Positions 50,185 to 57,922 of a DNA stretch of 64,000 nucleotides are shown piece by piece (the stretch's first letter is position 1; each line of letters begins with the position of its first letter). The notes beneath the pieces were generated by a model. The model saw only the letters and a list, made by a program, of their open reading frames with translations. It had not been told where the DNA came from and searched no databases. This DNA is from Thraustochytrium sp. TN22. Taxonomy: Eukaryota; Sar; Bigyra; Thraustochytrida; Thraustochytriidae. The translations under genes were made by a program, and so were the position numbers. The stretch lies in contig JABLUY010000008.1 of NCBI GenBank assembly GCA_013306675.1, positions 62,001-126,000 on the forward strand, read 5' to 3'.

Positions 50185-52131
50185 CTACTCCTCCTCGTCC
50201 GCCTTTTCCAGCGCAGCCTCACTGTTGTTGTCGTCGGCAGCGAGGGCCGCAACGGGCTTGGCGCTGGCGCCTGGCTGATGGGAGTCATCCTCGGCGTCGG
50301 CAGGTGGAAGCCAGGACGAAGGGAGGGAATCCGGGAGCTCCTGGCCCTGGAGCGCAAAGGTACGGATGAGGTGCTTGGCGATGGCGTACTCATGCAGCGT
50401 GAGCGCGCCGTCCTGATCGACGTCGGCGAGGTCCCAGACGCGGCGCAGGTCGGCCTTGGGGACGCCCGTGGCGAGGAGGACGTCGCGAACCTGCGCGCCC
50501 TGGATCTTGCGCTTGCCGTCGACGTCGGAGACCGGGCCGAGCGCGTCGAACTCGCCGTGGTAGAGTGCAAAGGACTCCGGGTCGACAGCCCAGGACCCGG
50601 ACGCTTCGCCGCCGGAGGCGCCGCTGCCGCGCAAGAACGGGTTCTCCGAAGAAGTCTGGGCGGCACGCTTGCGGCCGGCCTCGGCAGTGTGGCGCGCGTG
50701 AAGGCGCGGCAGGTGGGAGGCGAGGATCTCGTTGAGCTCGACGATCATGCGCGGGTTGAGCGGCGGGAACTCGGAGAGGTCGTTGTCCGCATGCGTCTTG
50801 AGCGCGCGGCGGAAGGTCTCCGGGCGCGGAAAGTCGCCGAGCGGCACGCCGTGCTTGCGGTGGATCTCCTGGTACTCCTGCTCGAGGTCATCGAGCATGC
50901 GCTGGAGCGCCTTCTCCTTGCCAAAGAAGGGCAGCTTGTTGCGCAGGTGGTCGATGATGAGCGCGTGCGTCTTGGCGGCGCGCGCGCGCTTGACGACCTC
51001 ATTGACCTTGCGCGTGACGGCAGAGCCCGGGAGGGACTTGAGGTCTTGCACCAAGTCGGCGCCCTCGCGGCGAAAGAGCTCCTCGAAGATGCGGTTCTGC
51101 ACGGGCTTGTCCCAGAAGCTGCCGACGTAGACGCGCACGACCTCGGGCGTGCGCAGAATCTTGCCAAGCGACCACATGAGCGCGCCGTGCACGCGCATGA
51201 GCTGCTGCGCGTCGATGGAGTCGGCCTTGTTGAGCACGACGCGCACCTTCTCGTCGTGCCCGCGCAGCGCGGCAATGGCGGTCTGGAATTCGTCGCTGAT
51301 GTCCAGCTTGTGCGCGTCGAAGAGCAGCAGGATGCGGTCGCAGCGGCCGGCGAACCACTCCACAACGCCCGTGAAGTCGTACGAGCGGCCGATGCGCTGC
51401 TTCTCGCCGGCCAGGACGCCCGGCGTGTCCACGAAGGTGATGTGGCGCAGGATTTCCGCCTTGCCGCCTTGCGCGCCCACGCTCGTCTGCGCGCACTCGA
51501 GCTTGTCCAAGAAGCTGGCGCCGAAGCGCTGCAGCGACCGGAACGGCCGGTCCGCCTGCACGGCCAGCGCGTTGCCCGGAATGACCGTGTCGCCAGCACT
51601 CGGGTCGTCGGAGCCCGCCACGATCGTGAAGCGGTCCGTCGTCGGCTCCGGGCCGATGCGCTGGCCGGGGAAGTCGCGGCCCACGAGGTACCGGATGAAA
51701 GATGTCTTGCCCACCGAGTATTGGCCGATGAGGAGCACCATGGGCTTGGCGTCAAAGTCCGCGTCCGTCATCACGGGCGAGTAAAAGTCCCCGAACTTGA
51801 ACTGTACCTCCAGCGGCTTGATGCCCGCCCTGTACAGCCGCTTCAGCCCCTCCACTGTGGCGTCCTGCTCGCCCTTGGTGCTCCCGGCGCCCGAGTCGCT
51901 GTTGCTCGTCAGCTGCGTGTAGCAGCTCTCGCACACCCGCTGCGGCGAGTTCTTCGGGTACCCGAGCTGCGGCAGCGCCACGTACCGCGCCGCGCACCGC
52001 CCGCAAAACACCGACCCGCACTTGCGGCAGTGATGCTTGCGCACCGACATGCTAAACTTCGTCTCGCAGCCCTCGCACTGCAGCACGAACTCATCCTTCA
52101 CCCAGTGCGAGACGTCCGGGCCCGACGACAT
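50185..52131 (-). CDS. FYVE-EHD-EH fusion protein
   Basis: A 648-aa protein with three clear modules. Residues 8-75 are a complete FYVE zinc finger: WVKD (10-13), the RKHHCR phosphoinositide motif (31-36), RVC (65-67) and eight cysteines at 19, 22, 35, 38, 43, 46, 67 and 70. This predicts binding to PI3P on endosomes. Residues ~92-480 are an EHD dynamin-like ATPase: P-loop GQYSVGKTS (136-144), the EHD hallmark GPEPTTDRF (160-168), DTPGVL and NKADSID, followed by the helical region. Residues ~540-620 are the C-terminal EH domain (DGKRKIQGAQVRDVLLATGV, DVDQDGALTLHEY), which binds NPF peptides. EHDs reshape endosomal membranes. The N-terminal FYVE domain is not part of the animal or plant EHDs I know. 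Confidence 0.95.
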   Translation of the reverse strand: MSSGPDVSHWVKDEFVLQCEGCETKFSMSVRKHHCRKCGSVFCGRCAARYVALPQLGYPKNSPQRVCESCYTQLTSNSDSGAGSTKGEQDATVEGLKRLYRAGIKPLEVQFKFGDFYSPVMTDADFDAKPMVLLIGQYSVGKTSFIRYLVGRDFPGQRIGPEPTTDRFTIVAGSDDPSAGDTVIPGNALAVQADRPFRSLQRFGASFLDKLECAQTSVGAQGGKAEILRHITFVDTPGVLAGEKQRIGRSYDFTGVVEWFAGRCDRILLLFDAHKLDISDEFQTAIAALRGHDEKVRVVLNKADSIDAQQLMRVHGALMWSLGKILRTPEVVRVYVGSFWDKPVQNRIFEELFRREGADLVQDLKSLPGSAVTRKVNEVVKRARAAKTHALIIDHLRNKLPFFGKEKALQRMLDDLEQEYQEIHRKHGVPLGDFPRPETFRRALKTHADNDLSEFPPLNPRMIVELNEILASHLPRLHARHTAEAGRKRAAQTSSENPFLRGSGASGGEASGSWAVDPESFALYHGEFDALGPVSDVDGKRKIQGAQVRDVLLATGVPKADLRRVWDLADVDQDGALTLHEYAIAKHLIRTFALQGQELPDSLPSSWLPPADAEDDSHQPGASAKPVAALAADDNNSEAALEKADEEE

Positions 52132-52971
52132 CGCGCGAGCGATGCCAACCTCGCGCTGGCTTGGAGTCGACCTTCGCGCGGTCGCGGCGCAGCTCGTCGA
52201 GTCGAACTTCGTGCGGTCGCGCGCGGTCCCGCCCAGCTCGTCGAGCGCAAGCGCCGACTCCGAGAGGAGTCCTGCGCCTCGGGCCGCTCAGGGTCGCCCG
52301 CCCGCTTTCCGAAGCTGCGCAGCACCGCGGCACAGGCCGACACGCCGCGAGCGCAACGAGCCCCGCGCCGCCGCGCCCAGCGAGCCCCGCGCCCTCCTCG
52401 CCCGCCCGCGAGCCGCCGCCGGAGTCGGAGTCGATCTGGTTCTGGGCGTCAGCCTCCTGCTTGGCCACGGCGCGCCTCGCCTCGCCTCGCCGCGGCGTCC
52501 TCGCCTCTCGCGCGCCCTCCCGCTCGCCCCGCTAGGCCCGGCCGCCGGTCGGCTTGGCGCGCCGCCCGGCGGGGCCCGCGGCCGTCCGTGCCGCGCGCGC
52601 GCGGCCTCGTGCGGCGGTCAAGTCGAGCGGCGCGCGCGAAGGTCGCCGGATGGATGCATCCCGCATCCATCCATCCAAGCGAGCATCCCCGTCCATCTGC
52701 ATTTCGAAAAAGCAAACCCAACCACGCGCGCGGCGCGGGGCGCGCGGCGAGCCGAGCCGAGCCGGGCCGGGCCGAGCCAAGCGGAGCGGAGCGGAGCGGA
52801 GCCGGGCCGGGCCGAGCCGAGCCGGCCGAGCCGAGCCCAAGCCGGTGGCACCAGGGCGCAGCTCGCGCAGGGCCCGGGCGCGGCCGACTCCGCGGCGGCC
52901 GAGGTCGAGCCCAACGGCCGCGGCGTGGCGCGGCGCGGCGCGGCGCGGCGCGGCGCGCGTGAGGAGCCAGG
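52132..52971. promoter_or_regulatory. divergent intergenic region, FYVE-EHD and exostosin-like genes
   Basis: About 840 bp between divergent starts. It contains GAGCC/GGGCC 5-mers at about 52740-52835 and a GGCGC array at 52921-52957, ending 15 bp before the exostosin-like ATG. No gene is supported. Confidence 0.5.
52921..52957. repeat. GGCGC pentanucleotide array
   Basis: About seven GGCGC units directly upstream of the exostosin-like start codon, like the arrays before the F-box and membrane-protein genes. Confidence 0.9.
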
Positions 52972-54843
52972 ATGGCGCAGACGCGACGCGGGTACAACGC
53001 GGGGGACGAGGACGACGATGAGGAGGCCCTGCAGAGCCTGCGCACAGGCCGCAGCACGACGAGGTCCGAGCCGGCCGGGAGGGCGCGCGGGAGCATGTCG
53101 GTGCGCGAATTCCTCAAGCTGAGCCTGGCCGGCATCCTCATGGGGTTCCTGTGCGTGCAGGTGCTTGACATCTTCTCGCCGGCGAGCAGCTCAACAGATG
53201 CGAACGAGATCATGAGCGAGGCCGCGGACGCCCAAACCAAGGACACCAGTGGCGGCGATCTGAGCGCGGCCTACACGCCGCCGCCCTCACCGTACAACAT
53301 AGGCCCGCCGCCGACCATGCCACCGACGCTGCCGCCGCAGCCGCTGTGTGTGCGCACGGAGACCTCGCCTTTGCCCATGTGGACCCGAACCGGTGCAAGC
53401 GAGCGCCAGGCGGAGCTCGACCTGAGCGTGCCCACAGACGCCAAGTTCTTCGTCGTGGAGGACGAGCGAGCACTCAACAGCTTCTTGGTGAGCAAGTGTC
53501 TGCTCTCTGTACTGGGCGTGCCCGTTCCCGAGGGCGACGAGCTGAACCTCACCGAGGCGCTCCGCGACACGGTGACGCCGGACCTGCCTGGCCTGCGCTT
53601 CGCGCTCACCGACATGGCCCTCCTGGACGCGCTGCGCCGCCATCCAAATCGCGTGGACCGGATTGAGGACGCAACTTGGCTTGTGGTCGGCACCCTGCCG
53701 TACGTGTCGTACGCGCTGCCGGACCCAGAGCTCCTGCCCACGCTGTGTCCGTGGCTCGAGGACGGCCTCGTCTCGCACGCGGACCGCCTGCTGGCCGCCG
53801 TGGACGCGCTCGAGCGCTACCCGCAGTGGTTCGACGAGGCTCAGCGCGGGCGCTTCGTGCTGATCCACTCGCGGCCCATGGGCGAGCCTGGTACCATGAA
53901 CGTGCTGTCCAAGCGCCTCGCCGAGCGGCTCGCGCGCGGCAAGGTGCGCATCCTCATGAGCTCCGACGCCTTCTTGCGCAAACTCATCAAGAAGAACATC
54001 AAGAAGAAGCTTTGGAACACGCTCGCCGGCGCCGACGCCCTCGTGAGCAACGTGATCCAGATCCCGCTGCTGCCTAATCCGTTCATGGGCGAGGCCACCA
54101 CCGAGACGCCCACGCGCGATCTGCAGTACTACTTTGACGAGGTTCTCACGGCCAAGAACAACATCAAGGGGCTCAAGTCCATGCAGTTCCAGATCGTCAT
54201 GTCCAAGGCGCGCATCGCGGGCCGCAACGTGCCCAACGGCCTCATTGACCTGCGAAAGCAGAGCGCCTTCCTCATGGCGCGCTCCCAGCACTGCCTCGTG
54301 CTGAACCGCGACAAGGACGAGCCGCAGGTCGACGGCATTGCCGGTCTCTACGACGCCATGCGCGCTGGCTGCATTCCCATCCTGCTCTTTGACCACCTCG
54401 CGCTGCCCTTTCGCTTCCAGATCGACTGGTCGCAGATCGTCTACCTCACCACCGGCCTGTCCTGTCTCACGGAGCACCTCGTCGAGATGGCCTTCCTCGA
54501 GACCATGACGCAAAAGCCCGACCTGCAGGAGCGCCACAAGACGGCTATGCGGGCCGCGCTGCCGCTCTTTGAGTTCCCTACCACCATCCTCGATCCGCGC
54601 AAGGCCAAGGACCCGCTTCCCGTCCTTGAGACGCAGGCGGGTCAAGGTGCCGACGCGGGTGTCGGCGCTGACGCGGACGGCAACGCCGAGGACACCACTG
54701 ACGCTTATAGCAACCGCCGTCTGGGCGAGCCGGAGGACGTGGCCGCCTCACCTACGCCCGACTCCAAGTCCACCGCGCCCGCCGGCGTCGTGAACGCCAT
54801 CCTGCGCGAGCTACAGCTCTCCGCGGCCAGCTCTGGCTTTTGA
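52972..54843 (+). CDS. exostosin-like (GT47) glycosyltransferase
   Basis: A 623-aa type II membrane protein: an acidic cytosolic N-terminus, a membrane span at about 46-66 (FLKLSLAGILMGFLCVQVL), a Pro-rich stem (about 95-125), then the lumenal catalytic region. The exostosin-family nucleotide-sugar region is near the C-terminus: SAFLMARSQHCLVLNRDKD, then GLYDAMRAGCIPILLFDHLALPF, the G-C-I-P-V/I pattern typical of GT47, followed by WSQIVYLT. The N-terminal exostosin half (ATWLVVGTLPYVSYA, FVLIHSRPMGEPGTMN) is also recognisable. Expected site: Golgi, adding sugars to cell-wall or extracellular polysaccharide, for example the sulfated galactan scales if this is a thraustochytrid (inference). The start ATG follows the GGCGC array. 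Confidence 0.85.
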   Translation: MAQTRRGYNAGDEDDDEEALQSLRTGRSTTRSEPAGRARGSMSVREFLKLSLAGILMGFLCVQVLDIFSPASSSTDANEIMSEAADAQTKDTSGGDLSAAYTPPPSPYNIGPPPTMPPTLPPQPLCVRTETSPLPMWTRTGASERQAELDLSVPTDAKFFVVEDERALNSFLVSKCLLSVLGVPVPEGDELNLTEALRDTVTPDLPGLRFALTDMALLDALRRHPNRVDRIEDATWLVVGTLPYVSYALPDPELLPTLCPWLEDGLVSHADRLLAAVDALERYPQWFDEAQRGRFVLIHSRPMGEPGTMNVLSKRLAERLARGKVRILMSSDAFLRKLIKKNIKKKLWNTLAGADALVSNVIQIPLLPNPFMGEATTETPTRDLQYYFDEVLTAKNNIKGLKSMQFQIVMSKARIAGRNVPNGLIDLRKQSAFLMARSQHCLVLNRDKDEPQVDGIAGLYDAMRAGCIPILLFDHLALPFRFQIDWSQIVYLTTGLSCLTEHLVEMAFLETMTQKPDLQERHKTAMRAALPLFEFPTTILDPRKAKDPLPVLETQAGQGADAGVGADADGNAEDTTDAYSNRRLGEPEDVAASPTPDSKSTAPAGVVNAILRELQLSAASSGF

Positions 54844-55272
54844 TGACCATGTCCAAAGAAGAAGAAGAAGAAGAATGAGAAGGCCAAGCACGCACGAACG
54901 AAGTTGCCTCTGCACCTGCAACAACCTTGCTTGACGGCGACTCTCTTACGATTAGCTAGTCGTCAAGCCCGAGGGGTGTGCCGCGCCGCGCCGTAGACCC
55001 TTGCAATCCTGCGGCGAAAGGGAATCGCTGGCCAAGCTGACGGTCCGCGCGGCGGGGTCACGGTGGGTCGTTCCTTCGGTCTGTCGCTGCGCACGCAGAT
55101 CCTCGCCACGTGGTGGTCGCGCAGCTCTTGAAGCAAAACTCCAAAGTCTTCGCTCTCGCTTGCTCGCCTGCTCGCCCGCCCGCCGGGCGCGCGAGACTGG
55201 AGCGGCGCGCGGGCGCCGCGGGCGGCGGGCGCGCCCCGAGGTCTGCGCGCCGAGGCCCCGGAGGCGGCGGCC
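54844..55272. other. intergenic region, exostosin-like to dioxygenase gene
   Basis: About 430 bp with a short GAAGAA run just after the exostosin-like stop. It presumably holds that gene's 3' end and the dioxygenase promoter; nothing else is seen. Confidence 0.45.
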
Positions 55273-57750
55273 ATGGCGGAACTCAGCTCCAGCATGCGCA
55301 CGGACATGTACGAGTCGGACGCCGACGCCGACGACGGCGAGGGCCACCGCGACGGCGGCGTGCTGACCGGGAAGGCGCGGCGCAGCGAAGAGCGGAGTTC
55401 GTCCACGCAGCCAGGTGAGGTCATGGCCAAGGCCGCCAAGGGTCGGCGGACGGGCCCGAAAGGGAGCGCCGCGAGAGCGCCGGCGGAGCCGGTGAACTTC
55501 CGCGGCGAGAAGGAGCTGGACTCCTTCACCAAGGACCGCGCGCGGAACGCGCAGGAGCGTGATAATTGTGACGGTTCCGGCGAGCAGCAGACCCGAAACG
55601 TGGACGGCGGCGAGCTCCGCGGGAGCAAGGGCGGCGCCTCGGGCCGTCGACAGGAGAGCCTGCAGCTTTTGCTCACCGGCCGGCAAGCGCGCCAAGGCTC
55701 GGTGCCGAGCAGCACAGAGGCCATGGCGCCCAATCTCGCGCAGAGTAGCGAGCAGGGTCAGCGCGATTACGGCCACGACAAGCATAGCCATGGCGGACAG
55801 GAGCGGCGCGTTACTTTGTCGGGGCCCGCGCCTGCACCTGACGAGCTGGCTAAGAAGAACGCGCAGGCGGGCTGCGTCGCGACTGATACCAGGGAGGAGA
55901 ATGGCCATGGCGGTTCCAGCGAACTTCATGGAACAGCGAGTGGCGCTTTGGAGAGCACACTCTCGTTTCGACGTAACTTCGGAAAGCTCTTGAAGCCCCG
56001 CCCGCCCTCATCAGAGTGCGCGAGTGTGCCCGAGACGAGTGACCCTCGCAAGGCTCGCAAGAAGAAGGCGCGCTCGGGCGACGCCGAGAGCGCTCCTTTG
56101 GAGCCAGATTTTGAGCGCAAGAAGAAGGCGCGCTCGGACGACACCACGAGGGCTCCTTTGGAGCCAAATTCGGAGCGCAAGAAGAAGGCGCGCTCGGACG
56201 ACGCCGAGAGCGCCTCTTCGGAGCGCAAGAAGAAGGCGCGCTCGGACGACACCACGAGGGCTCCTTTGGAGCCAAATTCGGAGCGCAAGAAGAAGGCGCG
56301 CTCGGACGACGCCGAGAGCGCCTCTTCGGAGCGCAAGAAGCTAAAAAAGTCGAAGCCTTCGTCGCCGCACAAGCCAAAGGAAAAGGACGCCGGGGTTACC
56401 TCTGCGACGAAGCTAGCTGTGCCCGCGTCTTCGTCCTCGTCCGAGACGCAGGAGGAGACGGCAGCAAAGGCGGCAAAAAAGCGACTGGACAAGCGCGCCA
56501 AGCGAGCTGCCAAGGAGAAGAAGCGCCAGGAAAAAGAGCGAGCCGCAGCGATGAGCAGAGGCTCGTCTTCCGGCATTGGCTTTGTCTCGGATGATGAGTC
56601 TTGTTTGGATGAAGTTGCATCCGTCGTCACTGCCATGGGCGACCAGGCCGCGTCCACTACTTTGCCACCCCAGGTGCGCTGCCACGATCTCGGCTACAGT
56701 CCGGACGTAGCGGCAGATGCCCTCGCTCGGCACGGATACGTGACACTGCCCTTTGCGTGGCTCTCGGGTGCTCGGCTCGCGCAAGTGCGCGAGGCGCTCC
56801 GGGAGGAGATCCAACGCTTTCCGGAGTTTAAAGACGGCGCGGAGATGCACGTCCTCGGCGGCTTTTCCGCGCTAGGGAACCCGGCCTCCTTCCACAACCC
56901 AACTGTTCGCAAGCTGCGAATGAACGCCTTCGCGGAGCTTGCGCCGCTTTTCGCCAGCTATGTGCGCCGCCACCTGGCGCGCGACGAGGCCGGCAACAAT
57001 AACACGCCCTGGAGGCTGGAGCAGCTGGTCGACCGCCTCATGTTGCGGCCCCGCGGCCTGGCGCCGTCCGCTGAAGCCTGGCATCGCGACGAGGCACCCG
57101 ATGCCAAGGAGGAGGACTGCGTCTTTGGTGGCTGGTGGAACCTCAACAATGAGAGTCAGCACTTCTCATGCGTGCCCCACTCCCATAAGGGCGTGCGCGG
57201 ACATGCAGGCTTCGACACAGTGCGCGATAAGGAGCTGAAGAAGCAGTACGCGCAGAAGAAGAAGGAGGTCCCCGTGCCCGCCGGTCACGTGCTCATCTTC
57301 CATGAGCATATCTTGCACGAGATCGTGGCGCGCAAGAGCAAGGTGGACCTCATGCGCCTCTTCGTCGGTTGGCGCCTCACCAAGAGCGCGGACCCGCTCA
57401 CGCCGAACCTGCGCCGGCTGCTGGACGACCAGGCGGTCGTCCCGCTCAAATCCAAGCAGATCCCGCCCATGTACGCAAAGCTGCATTGGACCAACTGGCG
57501 AGACAAGCTCGAAGCCTTCACGGCACGCAACATCAAGGACTGTTGCACCACCCTTCGCGTCGTCGGCTCCGGTGCCAGCAAAGGTGCGGAACTCCGCGTC
57601 GTGGACCAGCACATGAAAAGCCTCCGCGAGTACGGCTTGCCCATGTACGAGACCTACACGCAGCATGAGGTCGACATTCTGTTCCCCAACACCGCTTGGA
57701 CGGTTTCCTGTGGCTGCGGCCAGCAGTCCTCCGGGCAGCTCTCTAGCTAG
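55273..57750 (+). CDS. 2-oxoglutarate/Fe(II) dioxygenase (PhyH-like) with Lys-rich repeats
   Basis: An 825-aa protein. The first ~480 residues are disordered and charged. From about 260 to 356 they contain tandem ERKKKARSDD(A/T) repeats, separated by ESASS or TRAPLEPNS, and then a Lys/Ala-rich stretch that could be nuclear-localising or nucleic-acid-binding. The C-terminal ~330 residues are a double-stranded beta-helix dioxygenase. The iron ligands are His604 and Asp606 (WHRDEAPD) and His682 (HILHEIV), and Arg695 (MRLFVGWRL) is placed to bind 2-oxoglutarate. FGGWWNLNNESQHFSCVPHSH resembles phytanoyl-CoA-dioxygenase-like proteins that I associate with protists and large DNA viruses. The substrate is unknown. 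The next gene, convergent and 172 bp away, encodes a GREB1/JGT-like glycosyltransferase. Confidence 0.82.
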   Translation: MAELSSSMRTDMYESDADADDGEGHRDGGVLTGKARRSEERSSSTQPGEVMAKAAKGRRTGPKGSAARAPAEPVNFRGEKELDSFTKDRARNAQERDNCDGSGEQQTRNVDGGELRGSKGGASGRRQESLQLLLTGRQARQGSVPSSTEAMAPNLAQSSEQGQRDYGHDKHSHGGQERRVTLSGPAPAPDELAKKNAQAGCVATDTREENGHGGSSELHGTASGALESTLSFRRNFGKLLKPRPPSSECASVPETSDPRKARKKKARSGDAESAPLEPDFERKKKARSDDTTRAPLEPNSERKKKARSDDAESASSERKKKARSDDTTRAPLEPNSERKKKARSDDAESASSERKKLKKSKPSSPHKPKEKDAGVTSATKLAVPASSSSSETQEETAAKAAKKRLDKRAKRAAKEKKRQEKERAAAMSRGSSSGIGFVSDDESCLDEVASVVTAMGDQAASTTLPPQVRCHDLGYSPDVAADALARHGYVTLPFAWLSGARLAQVREALREEIQRFPEFKDGAEMHVLGGFSALGNPASFHNPTVRKLRMNAFAELAPLFASYVRRHLARDEAGNNNTPWRLEQLVDRLMLRPRGLAPSAEAWHRDEAPDAKEEDCVFGGWWNLNNESQHFSCVPHSHKGVRGHAGFDTVRDKELKKQYAQKKKEVPVPAGHVLIFHEHILHEIVARKSKVDLMRLFVGWRLTKSADPLTPNLRRLLDDQAVVPLKSKQIPPMYAKLHWTNWRDKLEAFTARNIKDCCTTLRVVGSGASKGAELRVVDQHMKSLREYGLPMYETYTQHEVDILFPNTAWTVSCGCGQQSSGQLSS

Positions 57751-57922
57751 CTCCTGGCTAACAGAGAGCTTTGTCGCTGAGCGATTTTCGTCAACACTCA
57801 CGACGAGATCCGCGGGGACTGGAGCATCAGCCGGCAGGCGCGAGAGGAGAGCGCCTGTAAACAAGTAAAAGCAATTTGGTTTTATCGTTTGTTGGGAGTT
57901 TTGCGTTTTCAGTTGTTGGGGG

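Noticed and set aside
50008-52962. A 984-codon open frame antisense to the FYVE-EHD gene.
   Set aside because: It is a mirror of the real gene in a GC-rich genome, with no recognisable motif and a non-conserved composition.
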